NCBI GenBank assembly: GCA_002368355.1
Contig: AP018281.1
Coordinates: forward strand, 992,001-1,056,000
Direction: 5' to 3'
Origin: Chondrocystis sp. NIES-4102
Lineage (GTDB): Bacteria; Cyanobacteriota; Cyanobacteriia; Cyanobacteriales; Xenococcaceae
DNA: 64,000 nucleotides
The notes below the pieces were generated by a model, which had not been told where the DNA came from, made no database searches, and worked only from the letters and a program-made list of their open reading frames with translations. Position numbers and translations under genes: made by a program. Numbering within the stretch: position 1 is the first letter of the stretch; each line of letters starts with the position of its first letter. Below, one piece after another: positions 19,651-28,371 of this stretch.

Positions 19651-20454
19651 ATGAAAATTAAACCAATTGAACGTATCCATCAACCGACAATAACTGAATT
19701 TCAACAATATGTAATGGAAAATCAGCCAGTTGTGATTACAGGTGTTGCTAATAAGTGGCACGCTTATAGTAATTGGACACCAGCCAGTTTTCAGCAGATG
19801 TTTGGGGATATAAAAGTACCTTTGAGGCAAAGTGATAATGAATTAGATGTATTTTTTGGTAAGGAAAATCAGCAGAAGTTTTTAAGTTTTTCCCAGTATA
19901 TAGATTTAATTTTACACTGGAATAATCCTCAGCAAAGACCGCCCTATTTTGGTAATATTTTCCTCAATGATCCTGAAATTGAATCTTTAGTCGAACCTAT
20001 TTTACATGACTTTGATTTCCCTAATTATTTTAGTGATAGCGTGAGGAATGATTTACATTTATGGATTGGTGCAGCCGAACAAAAATCAACTATTCATAAT
20101 GATAATTATCAAAATCTTAATGCTCAAATTTATGGCAAGAAAGCCTTTTTATTGTTTTCTCCCGCACAACATCCTTTACTTTATCCTGTAAAAATTGATG
20201 CTGAATTATGGTCTAGTCCTATTGATCCACAAAATCCCAATTTAAAAAAATATCCCCTCTACGATCGCACTGTGGGGATGGAAGCTATATTAGAACCAGG
20301 AGAAATTCTATTTATTCCCCTTTTTTGGTGGCATCAAGCAAGGGCAATTACCACAGCAATTAATCTAAATATGTGGGCATTTACTAACAAGATTAGTGAA
20401 TACTGGAATGAAGATAATCTAACATTTAGAAGTTGTGTTGAGAGTGGGAAGTAA
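19651..20454 (+). CDS. JmjC / cupin-8 family Fe(II)/2-oxoglutarate oxygenase
   Basis: This 267-residue protein has the cupin-8 layout. An HxD pair sits in TIHNDNYQNLNAQIYGKK, and a distal His is in LFIPLFWWHQARAI, following the EPGEILFIP strand. These motifs define the iron site of the JmjC-like hydroxylases that act on side chains of proteins or small molecules. The gene begins 13 nt after the aminotransferase, and its TAATG stop overlaps the start of the binding-protein gene, so it belongs to the same transcription unit. It is a second hydroxylase in the cluster, distinct from the SyrP-type enzyme. It might hydroxylate Orn, Lys or Gln, before or after assembly. The substrate is not evident. 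Confidence 0.8.
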   Translation: MKIKPIERIHQPTITEFQQYVMENQPVVITGVANKWHAYSNWTPASFQQMFGDIKVPLRQSDNELDVFFGKENQQKFLSFSQYIDLILHWNNPQQRPPYFGNIFLNDPEIESLVEPILHDFDFPNYFSDSVRNDLHLWIGAAEQKSTIHNDNYQNLNAQIYGKKAFLLFSPAQHPLLYPVKIDAELWSSPIDPQNPNLKKYPLYDRTVGMEAILEPGEILFIPLFWWHQARAITTAINLNMWAFTNKISEYWNEDNLTFRSCVESGK

Positions 20455-21434
20455 TGATTAATAGTATTTCTCGTCAGCGTCTATTAAAATTAATTGCCAT
20501 TGTCCTAATTACTAGTTTAATTATCATTACCTTTAATAATTATTTAAACCCAAGTAAACCCCCACAACTATTTACAAATCTAACAGAATACCGTGTTATC
20601 AAAGACGCGATCGCAACTGTAAAAGTCCCTCAAAAGCCAGAAAGAATAATAACTCTACATGGTACAGCTTTAGAAAGTGTTTTAGCTTTAGGGGAAAAAC
20701 CAGTAGGTACAACTTTAAATGGCGATCGCCAAAGTCAACCTGATTTTATCAAAGATAAATTGCCTGATGTAGAAATTTTAGGCTCTTTTGGTGAACCAAA
20801 CCTAGAAAAAGTTTTACTTTTAAAACCCGATCTAATTTTGGATTTAGATATAGCTAGTATCTACCCTCAGCTATCGCAAATTGCCCCAACTATAGTTACA
20901 GAATACAACCCAACTAATAGTTGGCAACCTAATTTAGAAATATACGCCCAAGCATTAGGTAAGCCAGAATTAGCCAAAGAAGTTATTACTAATTATTACA
21001 ACAGATTGGAAAAATTAAAAACAGCAATCAAGCAAAAAAACAAATCCTTAACAGTTTCAGTAGTTCGGATCTATCCCCAAGCAATCACTTTTTATCAACC
21101 AGATTCTTTTTGTGGTTCAATTTTAAAAGATGCAGGTTTATCTCGCCCCCCCTTACAAAATCAAACAGGAGGACAACTATTAATAAGTCAAGAATTAATT
21201 AGTCAGGCAGATGCAGATATTATTTTTTATTGGGCTTATGGAGATGATTATCACAGTAAGAGCGAGCGTTTACAAAATAGTCTACAAAAAATAACCTCTG
21301 ATCCATTATGGCAACAATTAAAAGCTGTCAAGCAAGGAAAAGTTTATCAAGTACCAGATTATTGGATTGGTTATGGTGCTTTAGCTGCCAATGCTGTAAT
21401 TGATGATTTATATAAATATATCCTTGATCAATAA
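20454..21434 (+). CDS. FecB/FhuD-like periplasmic siderophore-binding protein
   Basis: This 326-residue protein has an N-terminal hydrophobic segment (about residues 9-30), then a class III solute-binding fold: PERIITLHGTALESVLALG, LKPDLILDLD, and the closing QGKVYQVPDYW segment. This is the family that delivers ferric siderophores, or cobalamin, to FecCD-type ABC permeases. I see no lipobox cysteine after the hydrophobic stretch, so it may be an uncleaved or membrane-anchored form. Its start overlaps the stop of the oxygenase. No matching permease or ATPase gene is in the window. Its location supports iron acquisition as the role of the cluster product. Confidence 0.88.
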   Translation: MINSISRQRLLKLIAIVLITSLIIITFNNYLNPSKPPQLFTNLTEYRVIKDAIATVKVPQKPERIITLHGTALESVLALGEKPVGTTLNGDRQSQPDFIKDKLPDVEILGSFGEPNLEKVLLLKPDLILDLDIASIYPQLSQIAPTIVTEYNPTNSWQPNLEIYAQALGKPELAKEVITNYYNRLEKLKTAIKQKNKSLTVSVVRIYPQAITFYQPDSFCGSILKDAGLSRPPLQNQTGGQLLISQELISQADADIIFYWAYGDDYHSKSERLQNSLQKITSDPLWQQLKAVKQGKVYQVPDYWIGYGALAANAVIDDLYKYILDQ

Positions 21435-21437
21435 ATT

Positions 21438-22751
21438 TTGAAACTACCAACAATTCCTCATAATCTTCGTCCTTTTATTACTATTTGGTTTGGTCAATTA
21501 ATTTCAATTTTAGGTTCAGAAATAACCGACTTTGCTATTACTATCTGGGCTTGGGAAATTACAGGCAAAGCAACACCTTTATCCTTAATCATGCTGTGTG
21601 GCAAAGTTCCTAGTATTTTAGCAGCTATCTTTGCAGGGACATTAGTTGACCGCTATAATCGGAAGTTTTTAATGTTTTTTGGTGATACAGCTTCTTGTAT
21701 TTCAACTATCTTTTTACTCATCCTTTTATTAAGCAATCGTTTAGAAATTTGGCACTTATATATAACCGCTATAATCAATGGTCTATTTGGCTATTTTCAA
21801 GATTTAGCCTATTCCTCTTCCCTCTCCCTGCTTGTTCCCAAACAACACTATACTAGAGCAACAGTACTAAACGATTATGTTAGTGGTTTTGGTGCAAATA
21901 TTATCGCCCCAGCCTTAGCAGGAGGACTATATTATCTAATCGGCTTATCAGGAATTATGGTAATCGATTTAATTACTTTTTTAATAGCTATTTACTTATT
22001 ATCCCTAGTAAAAATCCCTCAGCCAACTAATAATAATCCAGATAATAATATATGGCAAAACTTAACTTTAGGATTTCGCTACATCATCCAACGCAAAAGT
22101 TTACTAATGATGGTTATCTTTCTAATCATTTTCTACTTTATAGATCGCGTCATTTCGGGTATCGAATCACCGATGATTTTAGCCCGAAGTGGCAATAATA
22201 CGGCGATTTTTGCCAGTGTTCATACCGCTACTGCCATTGGTGGGGCAATTGGGGGTATATTACTGAGTATTTGGGGAGGGTTCAAACTACGTATACACGG
22301 TGTTCTACTCGGTACAATTCTAACATTTACCAGCGCGATCGCTTTTGGAATAACTAATACTCCCCCCCTGTGGCTAATTACTACTTTTTTTGCTGCTTTA
22401 TTTTGGCCCATTATCGGTAGTTCAGAAAATGCCATCTGGTTAGAAAAAATCCCCCCAGAAATTCAAGGGAGAGTCTTTGCAGCCCGTTTTCTCATGACTC
22501 AGATACCCCTCCCCATTGCTTTAGGAATGACAGGCATTTTAGCCGATCGCCTGTTTGAACCAGCTATGTCATCTAATGGCAGTTTAGCCCCACTTTTAGG
22601 TAGTTTATTTGGTACTGGTTTGGGTGCTGGTATGGCAGTTCAATATACGCTATTTGCCTGTTTTGGGGTAATTCTGGGTTTAAGTGGTTATGCCTTTAAT
22701 CAATTGCGCAACATTGAAAAGATTTTACCCGATGCAGATATCAATAACTAA
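21438..22751 (+). CDS. MFS transporter, probable siderophore exporter
   Basis: This 437-residue protein starts at TTG 21438, 3 nt after the binding-protein stop. It has about twelve hydrophobic segments and the MFS loop motif [14 protein letters not shown] between helices 2 and 3. It resembles the MFS_3/EntS group of multidrug and siderophore exporters, as does a second MFS protein at 40177-41502. Its place between a ferric-siderophore binding protein and a periplasmic acylase suggests that it moves the finished or precursor peptide across the inner membrane. The acylase gene begins inside its last 20 nt. The substrate is inferred from context only. Confidence 0.87.
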   Translation: MKLPTIPHNLRPFITIWFGQLISILGSEITDFAITIWAWEITGKATPLSLIMLCGKVPSILAAIFAGTLVDRYNRKFLMFFGDTASCISTIFLLILLLSNRLEIWHLYITAIINGLFGYFQDLAYSSSLSLLVPKQHYTRATVLNDYVSGFGANIIAPALAGGLYYLIGLSGIMVIDLITFLIAIYLLSLVKIPQPTNNNPDNNIWQNLTLGFRYIIQRKSLLMMVIFLIIFYFIDRVISGIESPMILARSGNNTAIFASVHTATAIGGAIGGILLSIWGGFKLRIHGVLLGTILTFTSAIAFGITNTPPLWLITTFFAALFWPIIGSSENAIWLEKIPPEIQGRVFAARFLMTQIPLPIALGMTGILADRLFEPAMSSNGSLAPLLGSLFGTGLGAGMAVQYTLFACFGVILGLSGYAFNQLRNIEKILPDADINN

Positions 22752-24843
22752 TCTAAAATCAGTCTTATTTACAATTACTTTAGTTCTAGTATTACTATTA
22801 GGACAAAACAACCTACTGAGTAAAAACCATACCGAAATCCTTTGGGATACCTATGGTATACCGCATATATACGGAATTAACCAGCAAAGCAGCTTCCAAG
22901 CTTTCGGTTGGGCGCAAATGCACAGCCACGGTAATTTAATTTTACGTCTTTACGGTCAAGCAAGGGGTAGGGCAGCCGAATATTGGGGCAAAGACTATCT
23001 AGAGTCGGATCAATGGGTGGTGAGAATGGGTATCCCCCAAAGGGCTAAAACTTGGTATGCCCAACAAGACCCCACTTTTCGTAGTTATTTAGATGCCTTT
23101 GCCACAGGAGTTAACACCTATGCCCAACAACATCCAGAACTAATAGAAACGGAAGTAAAAGCCGTCCTACCCATCACAGGAGAAGATATCATTGCCCACG
23201 CCCAAAGGGTACTTAACTTTACTTTTGTAGTTGACCCTCAAACAGTTAATACCCTAGAAGATAAATATAAAAAACAATACAAAGGTTCTAATGGGTGGGC
23301 GATCGCGCCATCTCGATCCAAAAGTGGTAATGCAATGTTACTAGCAAATCCCCATTTACCATGGTCGGATTTATTCCTGTGGTATGAAGCCCAAATCACC
23401 GCCCCAGGTATAGATGCCTATGGTGCAACGTTAGTAGGTATTCCAGTTTTAGCGATCGCTTTTAACGATCATCTAGGCTGGACTCATACCGTTAATACCT
23501 TTGATGGTTGGGACTTATACAAGTTAACCCTTGAGGGGGAAGGATATCTATTTGATGGTCAAGTACGGAATTTTGAACGCCAAACCACCCAAATAAAAAT
23601 CAAACAACCAGACGGCACAATAAGAACAGAAGAACTAATATTACAAAACTCAATTCATGGTGCAGTAATTAAACAAGAAAACAATCAAGCCTTCGCCCTG
23701 AGAGTTGTAGGTTTAGACCGCCCAGGAGTCCTTAAACAATGGTGGGATATGGCACAAACCAGCAATTTAACAGAATTTGAAAACGTATTAAAACGCTTGC
23801 AACTGCCCATGTTTACGGTAATGTATGCCGATCGCGACGGACATATTATGCACCTATTCAATGGTCAAGTACCCATTCGTCAACAAGGAGATTTCGCTTA
23901 TTGGCAAGGCATTATCCCTGGCGACACTTCCGCTACCCTCTGGACAGAAATACATCCCTATCAAGATTTACCCCGTATCGTCGATCCTCCTAGTGGTTGG
24001 TTACAAAATGCCAACGATCCACCCTGGACAACCACATTTCCGACTGCTATCTCCCCCGAAGACTATCCCCCCTACATCGCCCCCCAAGAAATGACTTTTC
24101 GCCCTCAACGATCCGCAAAGATGCTGATGGAAGATGATTCAATTTCCCTCGAAGAAATGATCGAAGATAAACATTCAACCCACATGGAAATTGCCGATCG
24201 CCTTTTAGATGACTTACTACCAGCCCTACACCAAGAAAAAAGTTCTTTCGCCCTCCAAGTTGCCAATGTGCTAGAAAAATGGGACAGACAAACCAATGCA
24301 GATAGTAAAGGGGCTGTCCTCTTCGCTGCTTGGTTAGAAACCATAGACTGGGATACTCTATTTACCCAACCCTGGCAAAAAACCTCCCCTCTAACTACCC
24401 CCGATGGTTTAGCCAACCCACAACAAGCAGTTAAATCCTTGCTCACAGTAGCCAAGAAAATACAACAAGATTACGGAGCGATCGATATTCCCTGGGGACA
24501 AGTGTATCGTCTACAGTACGGCAATACCAATTTACCTGCCAATGGTGGTGCTGGATACCTCGGCATATTTCGAGTAGTTAACTTTGCGCCGATAGAAGAT
24601 AAACAGTTTCAAGCATTTGAAGGAGATTCCTTTGTAGCAGCCATTGAATTTTCCCAACCTGTTAAAGCAATGGCACTAACCACCTATGGCAATAGCACCC
24701 AACCCAATAATCAATTCAAGCAACAGATAAAACTCTTTACCCAACAACAACTACGTCCCGTTTGGCGATCGCAGGGGCAAGTAAAGGCACATACTCAACT
24801 TGTCACTGATCTAGATCATATATATTTTGGGTACTCTAAGTAA
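22732..24843 (+). CDS. Penicillin acylase/PvdQ-type Ntn hydrolase
   Basis: I start at ATG 22732, overlapping the MFS gene by 20 nt. The upstream extension to 22684 lies inside that gene and lacks a signal sequence. The resulting 703-residue protein opens with a hydrophobic export signal ([16 protein letters not shown]). It contains [14 protein letters not shown] and then [12 protein letters not shown], where Ser186 would become the N-terminal nucleophile of the beta chain after self-cleavage. Penicillin acylases, AHL acylases and PvdQ share this arrangement. PvdQ removes the fatty acyl chain from pyoverdine precursor in the periplasm. Being last in an NRPS siderophore-like operon argues for the same maturation step here, though quorum-signal or antibiotic acylase activity remains possible. 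Confidence 0.88.
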   Translation: MQISITNLKSVLFTITLVLVLLLGQNNLLSKNHTEILWDTYGIPHIYGINQQSSFQAFGWAQMHSHGNLILRLYGQARGRAAEYWGKDYLESDQWVVRMGIPQRAKTWYAQQDPTFRSYLDAFATGVNTYAQQHPELIETEVKAVLPITGEDIIAHAQRVLNFTFVVDPQTVNTLEDKYKKQYKGSNGWAIAPSRSKSGNAMLLANPHLPWSDLFLWYEAQITAPGIDAYGATLVGIPVLAIAFNDHLGWTHTVNTFDGWDLYKLTLEGEGYLFDGQVRNFERQTTQIKIKQPDGTIRTEELILQNSIHGAVIKQENNQAFALRVVGLDRPGVLKQWWDMAQTSNLTEFENVLKRLQLPMFTVMYADRDGHIMHLFNGQVPIRQQGDFAYWQGIIPGDTSATLWTEIHPYQDLPRIVDPPSGWLQNANDPPWTTTFPTAISPEDYPPYIAPQEMTFRPQRSAKMLMEDDSISLEEMIEDKHSTHMEIADRLLDDLLPALHQEKSSFALQVANVLEKWDRQTNADSKGAVLFAAWLETIDWDTLFTQPWQKTSPLTTPDGLANPQQAVKSLLTVAKKIQQDYGAIDIPWGQVYRLQYGNTNLPANGGAGYLGIFRVVNFAPIEDKQFQAFEGDSFVAAIEFSQPVKAMALTTYGNSTQPNNQFKQQIKLFTQQQLRPVWRSQGQVKAHTQLVTDLDHIYFGYSK

Positions 24844-24879
24844 TACTTGTGGCGAGGTATTGTGTATTTTTAGCTAAGG

Positions 24880-26547
24880 ATGAAACTTTTACTATTCAAA
24901 GTTATCTTAAAACGTCGTGCTAGGGATGAAGGTTTTACCCTACCGATGGTTATTGCTTTAGGGTTAATTATGCTTCTATTGGGCGCAGTAAGTATTGTTA
25001 AATCTAGCGAAGAAAATCTTAATACCATCTCTCAAAATAGTGCTTCTGATGCTCTAGCTGTGGCTGAAGTTGGTATTACTAAATATCGAGAACTATTAAA
25101 TCAAAATCGTATCTTAACTGTTTATAATCACGAGCAGTGGAATAGCAACAGTGTACCAGTAAATCTATTAAATAATGGTATAACTCAAAACGTCAATGTG
25201 ATTGGACAAACGTGTGATAATCTTACCACCACCCCCCCAGGCTGGAAAGATGGAGGTAGAGCAGCAGCAGCCAACGATACAAGTAAATGGTGGAGAGTAG
25301 AAGAAAACATAGATCCAAATCCTGGAGATGATTTAATTGGGGAATATCGTTTAGTTAGCTACGAGTATGATATTTTCGACAGTGACGATAATGGCGATTT
25401 TAGTGTTAGTAGTGATGCCAATAGAGATGATGATCCTGGCAACTCCGCCCGTAGTGTTGCTGCCAATAGTATTACCGACGAAAACGATCGCAATGATGAT
25501 GGCAACAGTGATGCTAAAGGCATCTTAACCGTAAAAGGCAGAAGTCGTGACGGTAGCGAAGCTCAAATAAGAACAGAAATACCCCTGCGTATTAACGATT
25601 TAGCTAATTTTGCTCCTGTCTTATGGGTAGGAAGTGGCGCAATTTCTAGCCCTGGGACGTTAAATATTCCTACTTCTAGTACTAATCCAGGTAATATCGT
25701 CTTAAGAAGTTCTGGTACTGGATGTACTGTACCTAATCCTATAGCTGGTAATAGTAATGTGATTACAGATCCTCGTAATTTACCTGCTATTATATCTGTC
25801 CCCACAGATCCAAATAAAAAAAATGTTCTTGCTAATATGAGTAGTACGGATCCAAATCTACTTTTTCCCAACCCTCCAGTACCTGGAATAGATCCAGCAC
25901 TACTTCTTCCCATATCTCCTCCTCCACCTCCAGCACCTCCAACACCCCCAGCTAACAGAGATGATTCACGTCGCTTTTTCTATGAAGTTACCAATGATGT
26001 AAATATAAATAACAATGATCTCCTGACAGATGGTACGGCTGATGCAACTTTATACGTTAGAGGGAATATAAATATTACAGGTGCTGCTGATATTCCTGCA
26101 ACTGGTACTACTCCTGCAATAGATAATACCCTCACCATTGGCAACACTGACGCAGCCGATGCTACTGGTAACTATGCAAACTTTAATGCAGGCAGCACAA
26201 CTAATACTCCTGTTTCCTCCGCTAATTTAGAAATCTATGTAGAAGGTAATCGCACAATTAATATTAATCCCAACGGCGGAACTATAAATATAGAAGCCTT
26301 TATTCATGCACCCAATGCAACCTTAAATATAACTGGAACTGGAAGGGTCAATATTAACGGTGCTGTATGGGTAAATAACTTTAATAATACTAGTACTGCA
26401 ACCGTCACAATTAGAAGCGACAAAACAAGTACTACTGGTGGTCGTGAACCTGCTTATAAATTTTATACAACTAATGCCAATATCGCACCCAGACCGATAA
26501 CCAACAATCCAACTAATTGGGTAAGAGAAGAGGTGCAAGCGGAATAA
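24880..26547 (+). CDS. PilX-like pseudopilin / prepilin-type surface protein
   Basis: This 555-residue protein starts with a prepilin leader: a basic stretch ending DEG, then FTLPMVIALGLIMLLLGAV. The residue at +5 is Met rather than Glu, as often seen in minor pilins that cap or prime fibres. The long C-terminal region is low in charge and rich in Asn, Thr, Gly and Asp. It includes a proline run (about residues 345-362), an acidic Asn/Asp segment (about 166-212) and beta-strand-like repeats such as NINITGAADIP and NITGTGRVNINGAV. It heads a run of four pseudopilin genes and its stop overlaps the next ATG. It may belong to a hormogonium-polysaccharide (Hps) type pseudopilin set; that link is inferred from order and size. 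Confidence 0.75.
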   Translation: MKLLLFKVILKRRARDEGFTLPMVIALGLIMLLLGAVSIVKSSEENLNTISQNSASDALAVAEVGITKYRELLNQNRILTVYNHEQWNSNSVPVNLLNNGITQNVNVIGQTCDNLTTTPPGWKDGGRAAAANDTSKWWRVEENIDPNPGDDLIGEYRLVSYEYDIFDSDDNGDFSVSSDANRDDDPGNSARSVAANSITDENDRNDDGNSDAKGILTVKGRSRDGSEAQIRTEIPLRINDLANFAPVLWVGSGAISSPGTLNIPTSSTNPGNIVLRSSGTGCTVPNPIAGNSNVITDPRNLPAIISVPTDPNKKNVLANMSSTDPNLLFPNPPVPGIDPALLLPISPPPPPAPPTPPANRDDSRRFFYEVTNDVNINNNDLLTDGTADATLYVRGNINITGAADIPATGTTPAIDNTLTIGNTDAADATGNYANFNAGSTTNTPVSSANLEIYVEGNRTININPNGGTINIEAFIHAPNATLNITGTGRVNINGAVWVNNFNNTSTATVTIRSDKTSTTGGREPAYKFYTTNANIAPRPITNNPTNWVREEVQAE

Positions 26548-27101
26548 TGAATAAACTATTGATACTTCAACTAAGAAAATCCTTAAATCAGGGTTTTACT
26601 ACTTTAGAAATCCTAATTTCCATTGTTATTGCCCTGGCTTTTATTGCTGTGGCGATGCAATCTTTTGTTTTGGGGATGGGGATGAAAGTTCAAGCACAGG
26701 AAAAGCAGAGAGCTAATCAATTAATTCAGGAAGATTTAGAGCGCAGTAATGTTTTAGCTAGTAATATTGCTGTAAATAACAATAGATGTAATCCCACTCT
26801 ATATACAGATGGATATGCTCAAGCATTGTGGGAATTAGTTGAGCCTGCAGGAAGTGTGCAACCGACAGTACAACTATTACAAAGAACTGATGGCACTACA
26901 GCAGGCAAAACATTAGTTTTAACTCGCAATCATATAAGTGAAGTTAGTTCTGGTTTTCCCCATCGAATTTTAAAAATGAATTATCAAGTACAAGAATTAA
27001 ATAATGCTGGTAACGCGGTAGTTGATTCTACTGGAAATCCAATTGTGATTGCACAACGTTATGTGGAGGTAATTCCTGATGTTGCTTTACAATGCCCCTA
27101 A
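26547..27101 (+). CDS. Minor pseudopilin, PilV/HpsB-like
   Basis: The start is ATG 26547, which overlaps the previous stop as TAATG. The frame remains open to 26517, but those codons lie within the upstream gene. The 184-residue product has a short leader ending NQG, followed by FTTLEILISIVIALAFIAVA with Glu at +5, the standard prepilin peptidase site and assembly residue. The rest is a small globular domain with few landmarks (QEDLERSN, RILKMNYQVQEL). Prepilins of this size with a ValGly-rich tail fit PilV or the HpsB pseudopilins of cyanobacteria. It overlaps the following FimT-like gene by 23 nt, so the set is likely one transcript. Confidence 0.8.
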   Translation: MNKLLILQLRKSLNQGFTTLEILISIVIALAFIAVAMQSFVLGMGMKVQAQEKQRANQLIQEDLERSNVLASNIAVNNNRCNPTLYTDGYAQALWELVEPAGSVQPTVQLLQRTDGTTAGKTLVLTRNHISEVSSGFPHRILKMNYQVQELNNAGNAVVDSTGNPIVIAQRYVEVIPDVALQCP

Positions 27102-27639
27102 AAAAAGTAATCAAGGCTTTACCTTGATCGAAATGATCATTACAGTAGTTATTATTGGTATTATTGCTACTCTTGCTGTTCCTAATTTTCTTGGTTTACT
27201 CAATAGAAATCGTGTAAAGGATGGTGTATCGCAAGTCGAAGGTGCATTAAAAGAAGCACAAAGACAGGCTATGAGAAAAGGTAGGATTTGCAAAATTCGT
27301 TTTACTTCTAATGCTGACGGAAATTCTATTATTCAGACACATCCAGAGGAAACTGTAGGTGGCACAACAGTTAATTATAGTGGTTGTTTATTAAGTACTA
27401 GAGAGTTACCAAACTCGGTTTCTCTTAGTCTTCTTAATGGTTCAACGCTGCAATTAGTAGATAGTGGCAATATGGTAAATTTAGGCTTCTCTAATAAAGG
27501 CAATCCTGATGCTCAAAGAATTATGGTTATTTCCCACGAAGGTACTAGCACTAAAAAATGTGTTCAAATAGCAGGACTTCTAGGCAATATGCTGACAGGC
27601 GATTATAACGAAAGCACCAAACAATGTAATGTCCAGTAA
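27079..27639 (+). CDS. GspH/FimT-type pseudopilin
   Basis: This 186-residue pseudopilin has leader MLLYNAPKKSNQG and core FTLIEMIITVVIIGIIATLA, with Glu at +5. After the helix comes VPNFLGLLNRNRVKDGVSQV and then EGALKEAQRQAMRKGRICKI, a GspH/FimT hallmark where the helix continues into the R-QAMRKG turn. Two cysteines near the C terminus (KKCVQ and KQCNV) may form a disulfide loop. It overlaps the preceding gene by 23 nt and is followed 22 nt later by a paralog with the same layout. It likely forms part of a minor-pilin tip complex. Confidence 0.85.
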   Translation: MLLYNAPKKSNQGFTLIEMIITVVIIGIIATLAVPNFLGLLNRNRVKDGVSQVEGALKEAQRQAMRKGRICKIRFTSNADGNSIIQTHPEETVGGTTVNYSGCLLSTRELPNSVSLSLLNGSTLQLVDSGNMVNLGFSNKGNPDAQRIMVISHEGTSTKKCVQIAGLLGNMLTGDYNESTKQCNVQ

Positions 27640-27661
27640 AGCAATTTAGTATTAATTAGTG

Positions 27662-28159
27662 ATGAATAATAACAACAATTCTGGGTTTACACTGACAGAA
27701 TTAATGATCGTTCTGATTATTATTGGTATTATAGCTGCGATCGCTGCTCCTAATTTCCTTGGTTTATTACATCGTATTAAAGTTAATAATTCCCTAGAAC
27801 TACTCCTGGGCGCAATTAGAGAAACTCAAAGACAAGCAATGCGACAGGGTAAACTTTGCCGTGTAAATATTAATCCTAACAATAATATTATTACTGCTAA
27901 TCCTGCTAACTGTTTATTAAATTCTAGAACTATAGACGATAGCGTCATTATTCGGACAAATATTTCAGGTTCTCCTCCCAATATATCTTTTTCTCATAAG
28001 GGTAATACTACCAAAATGGGAACAATCGTTTTATCTTCCAATTTTACTAATACTCAAAAATGCTTTGTTATTTCCCTAGGGTTGGGTATTATGAGAACTG
28101 GCAATTATGTTGGTAGTAAAACTGGTAATGTGTCTGCCAGTAACTGTAAGAAAGAGTAA
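27662..28159 (+). CDS. GspH/FimT-type pseudopilin, paralog of the upstream gene
   Basis: The start is ATG 27662; a GTG lies one codon earlier. The 165-residue product begins MNNNNNSG then FTLTELMIVLIIIGIIAAIA with Glu at +5. The downstream VPNFLGLL-type segment appears as APNFLGLLHRIKVNNS. The ETQRQAMRQGKLCRV stretch matches the neighbour at 27079, so the two genes look like a tandem duplication that has diverged. A KCFVIS and a SNCKK cysteine near the end probably pair, as in the neighbour. It is the last of four co-directional pseudopilin genes; the next gene faces it. Confidence 0.85.
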   Translation: MNNNNNSGFTLTELMIVLIIIGIIAAIAAPNFLGLLHRIKVNNSLELLLGAIRETQRQAMRQGKLCRVNINPNNNIITANPANCLLNSRTIDDSVIIRTNISGSPPNISFSHKGNTTKMGTIVLSSNFTNTQKCFVISLGLGIMRTGNYVGSKTGNVSASNCKKE

Positions 28160-28371
28160 TATCAATAAAAAGCGATCGCCCTGAGAATATAAACTTTAAG
28201 ACCAATTATTTTATCTCAGATATAATTATTTTTTAAGATCTGCTGCATCTTCCCCCAAACCACCTGCATTGTAGCTAAAGGCGCGATCGCTCTTGTGTAG
28301 CCTGAAGGTTAATCGCCAAGTTGATATTAGATTGGGGATTGGGGCGACATATCAGACTCTGAATATGAATT

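Noticed and set aside
28160-28371. Gene between converging pilin genes
   Set aside because: Only HIP1 octamers and short frames are present.
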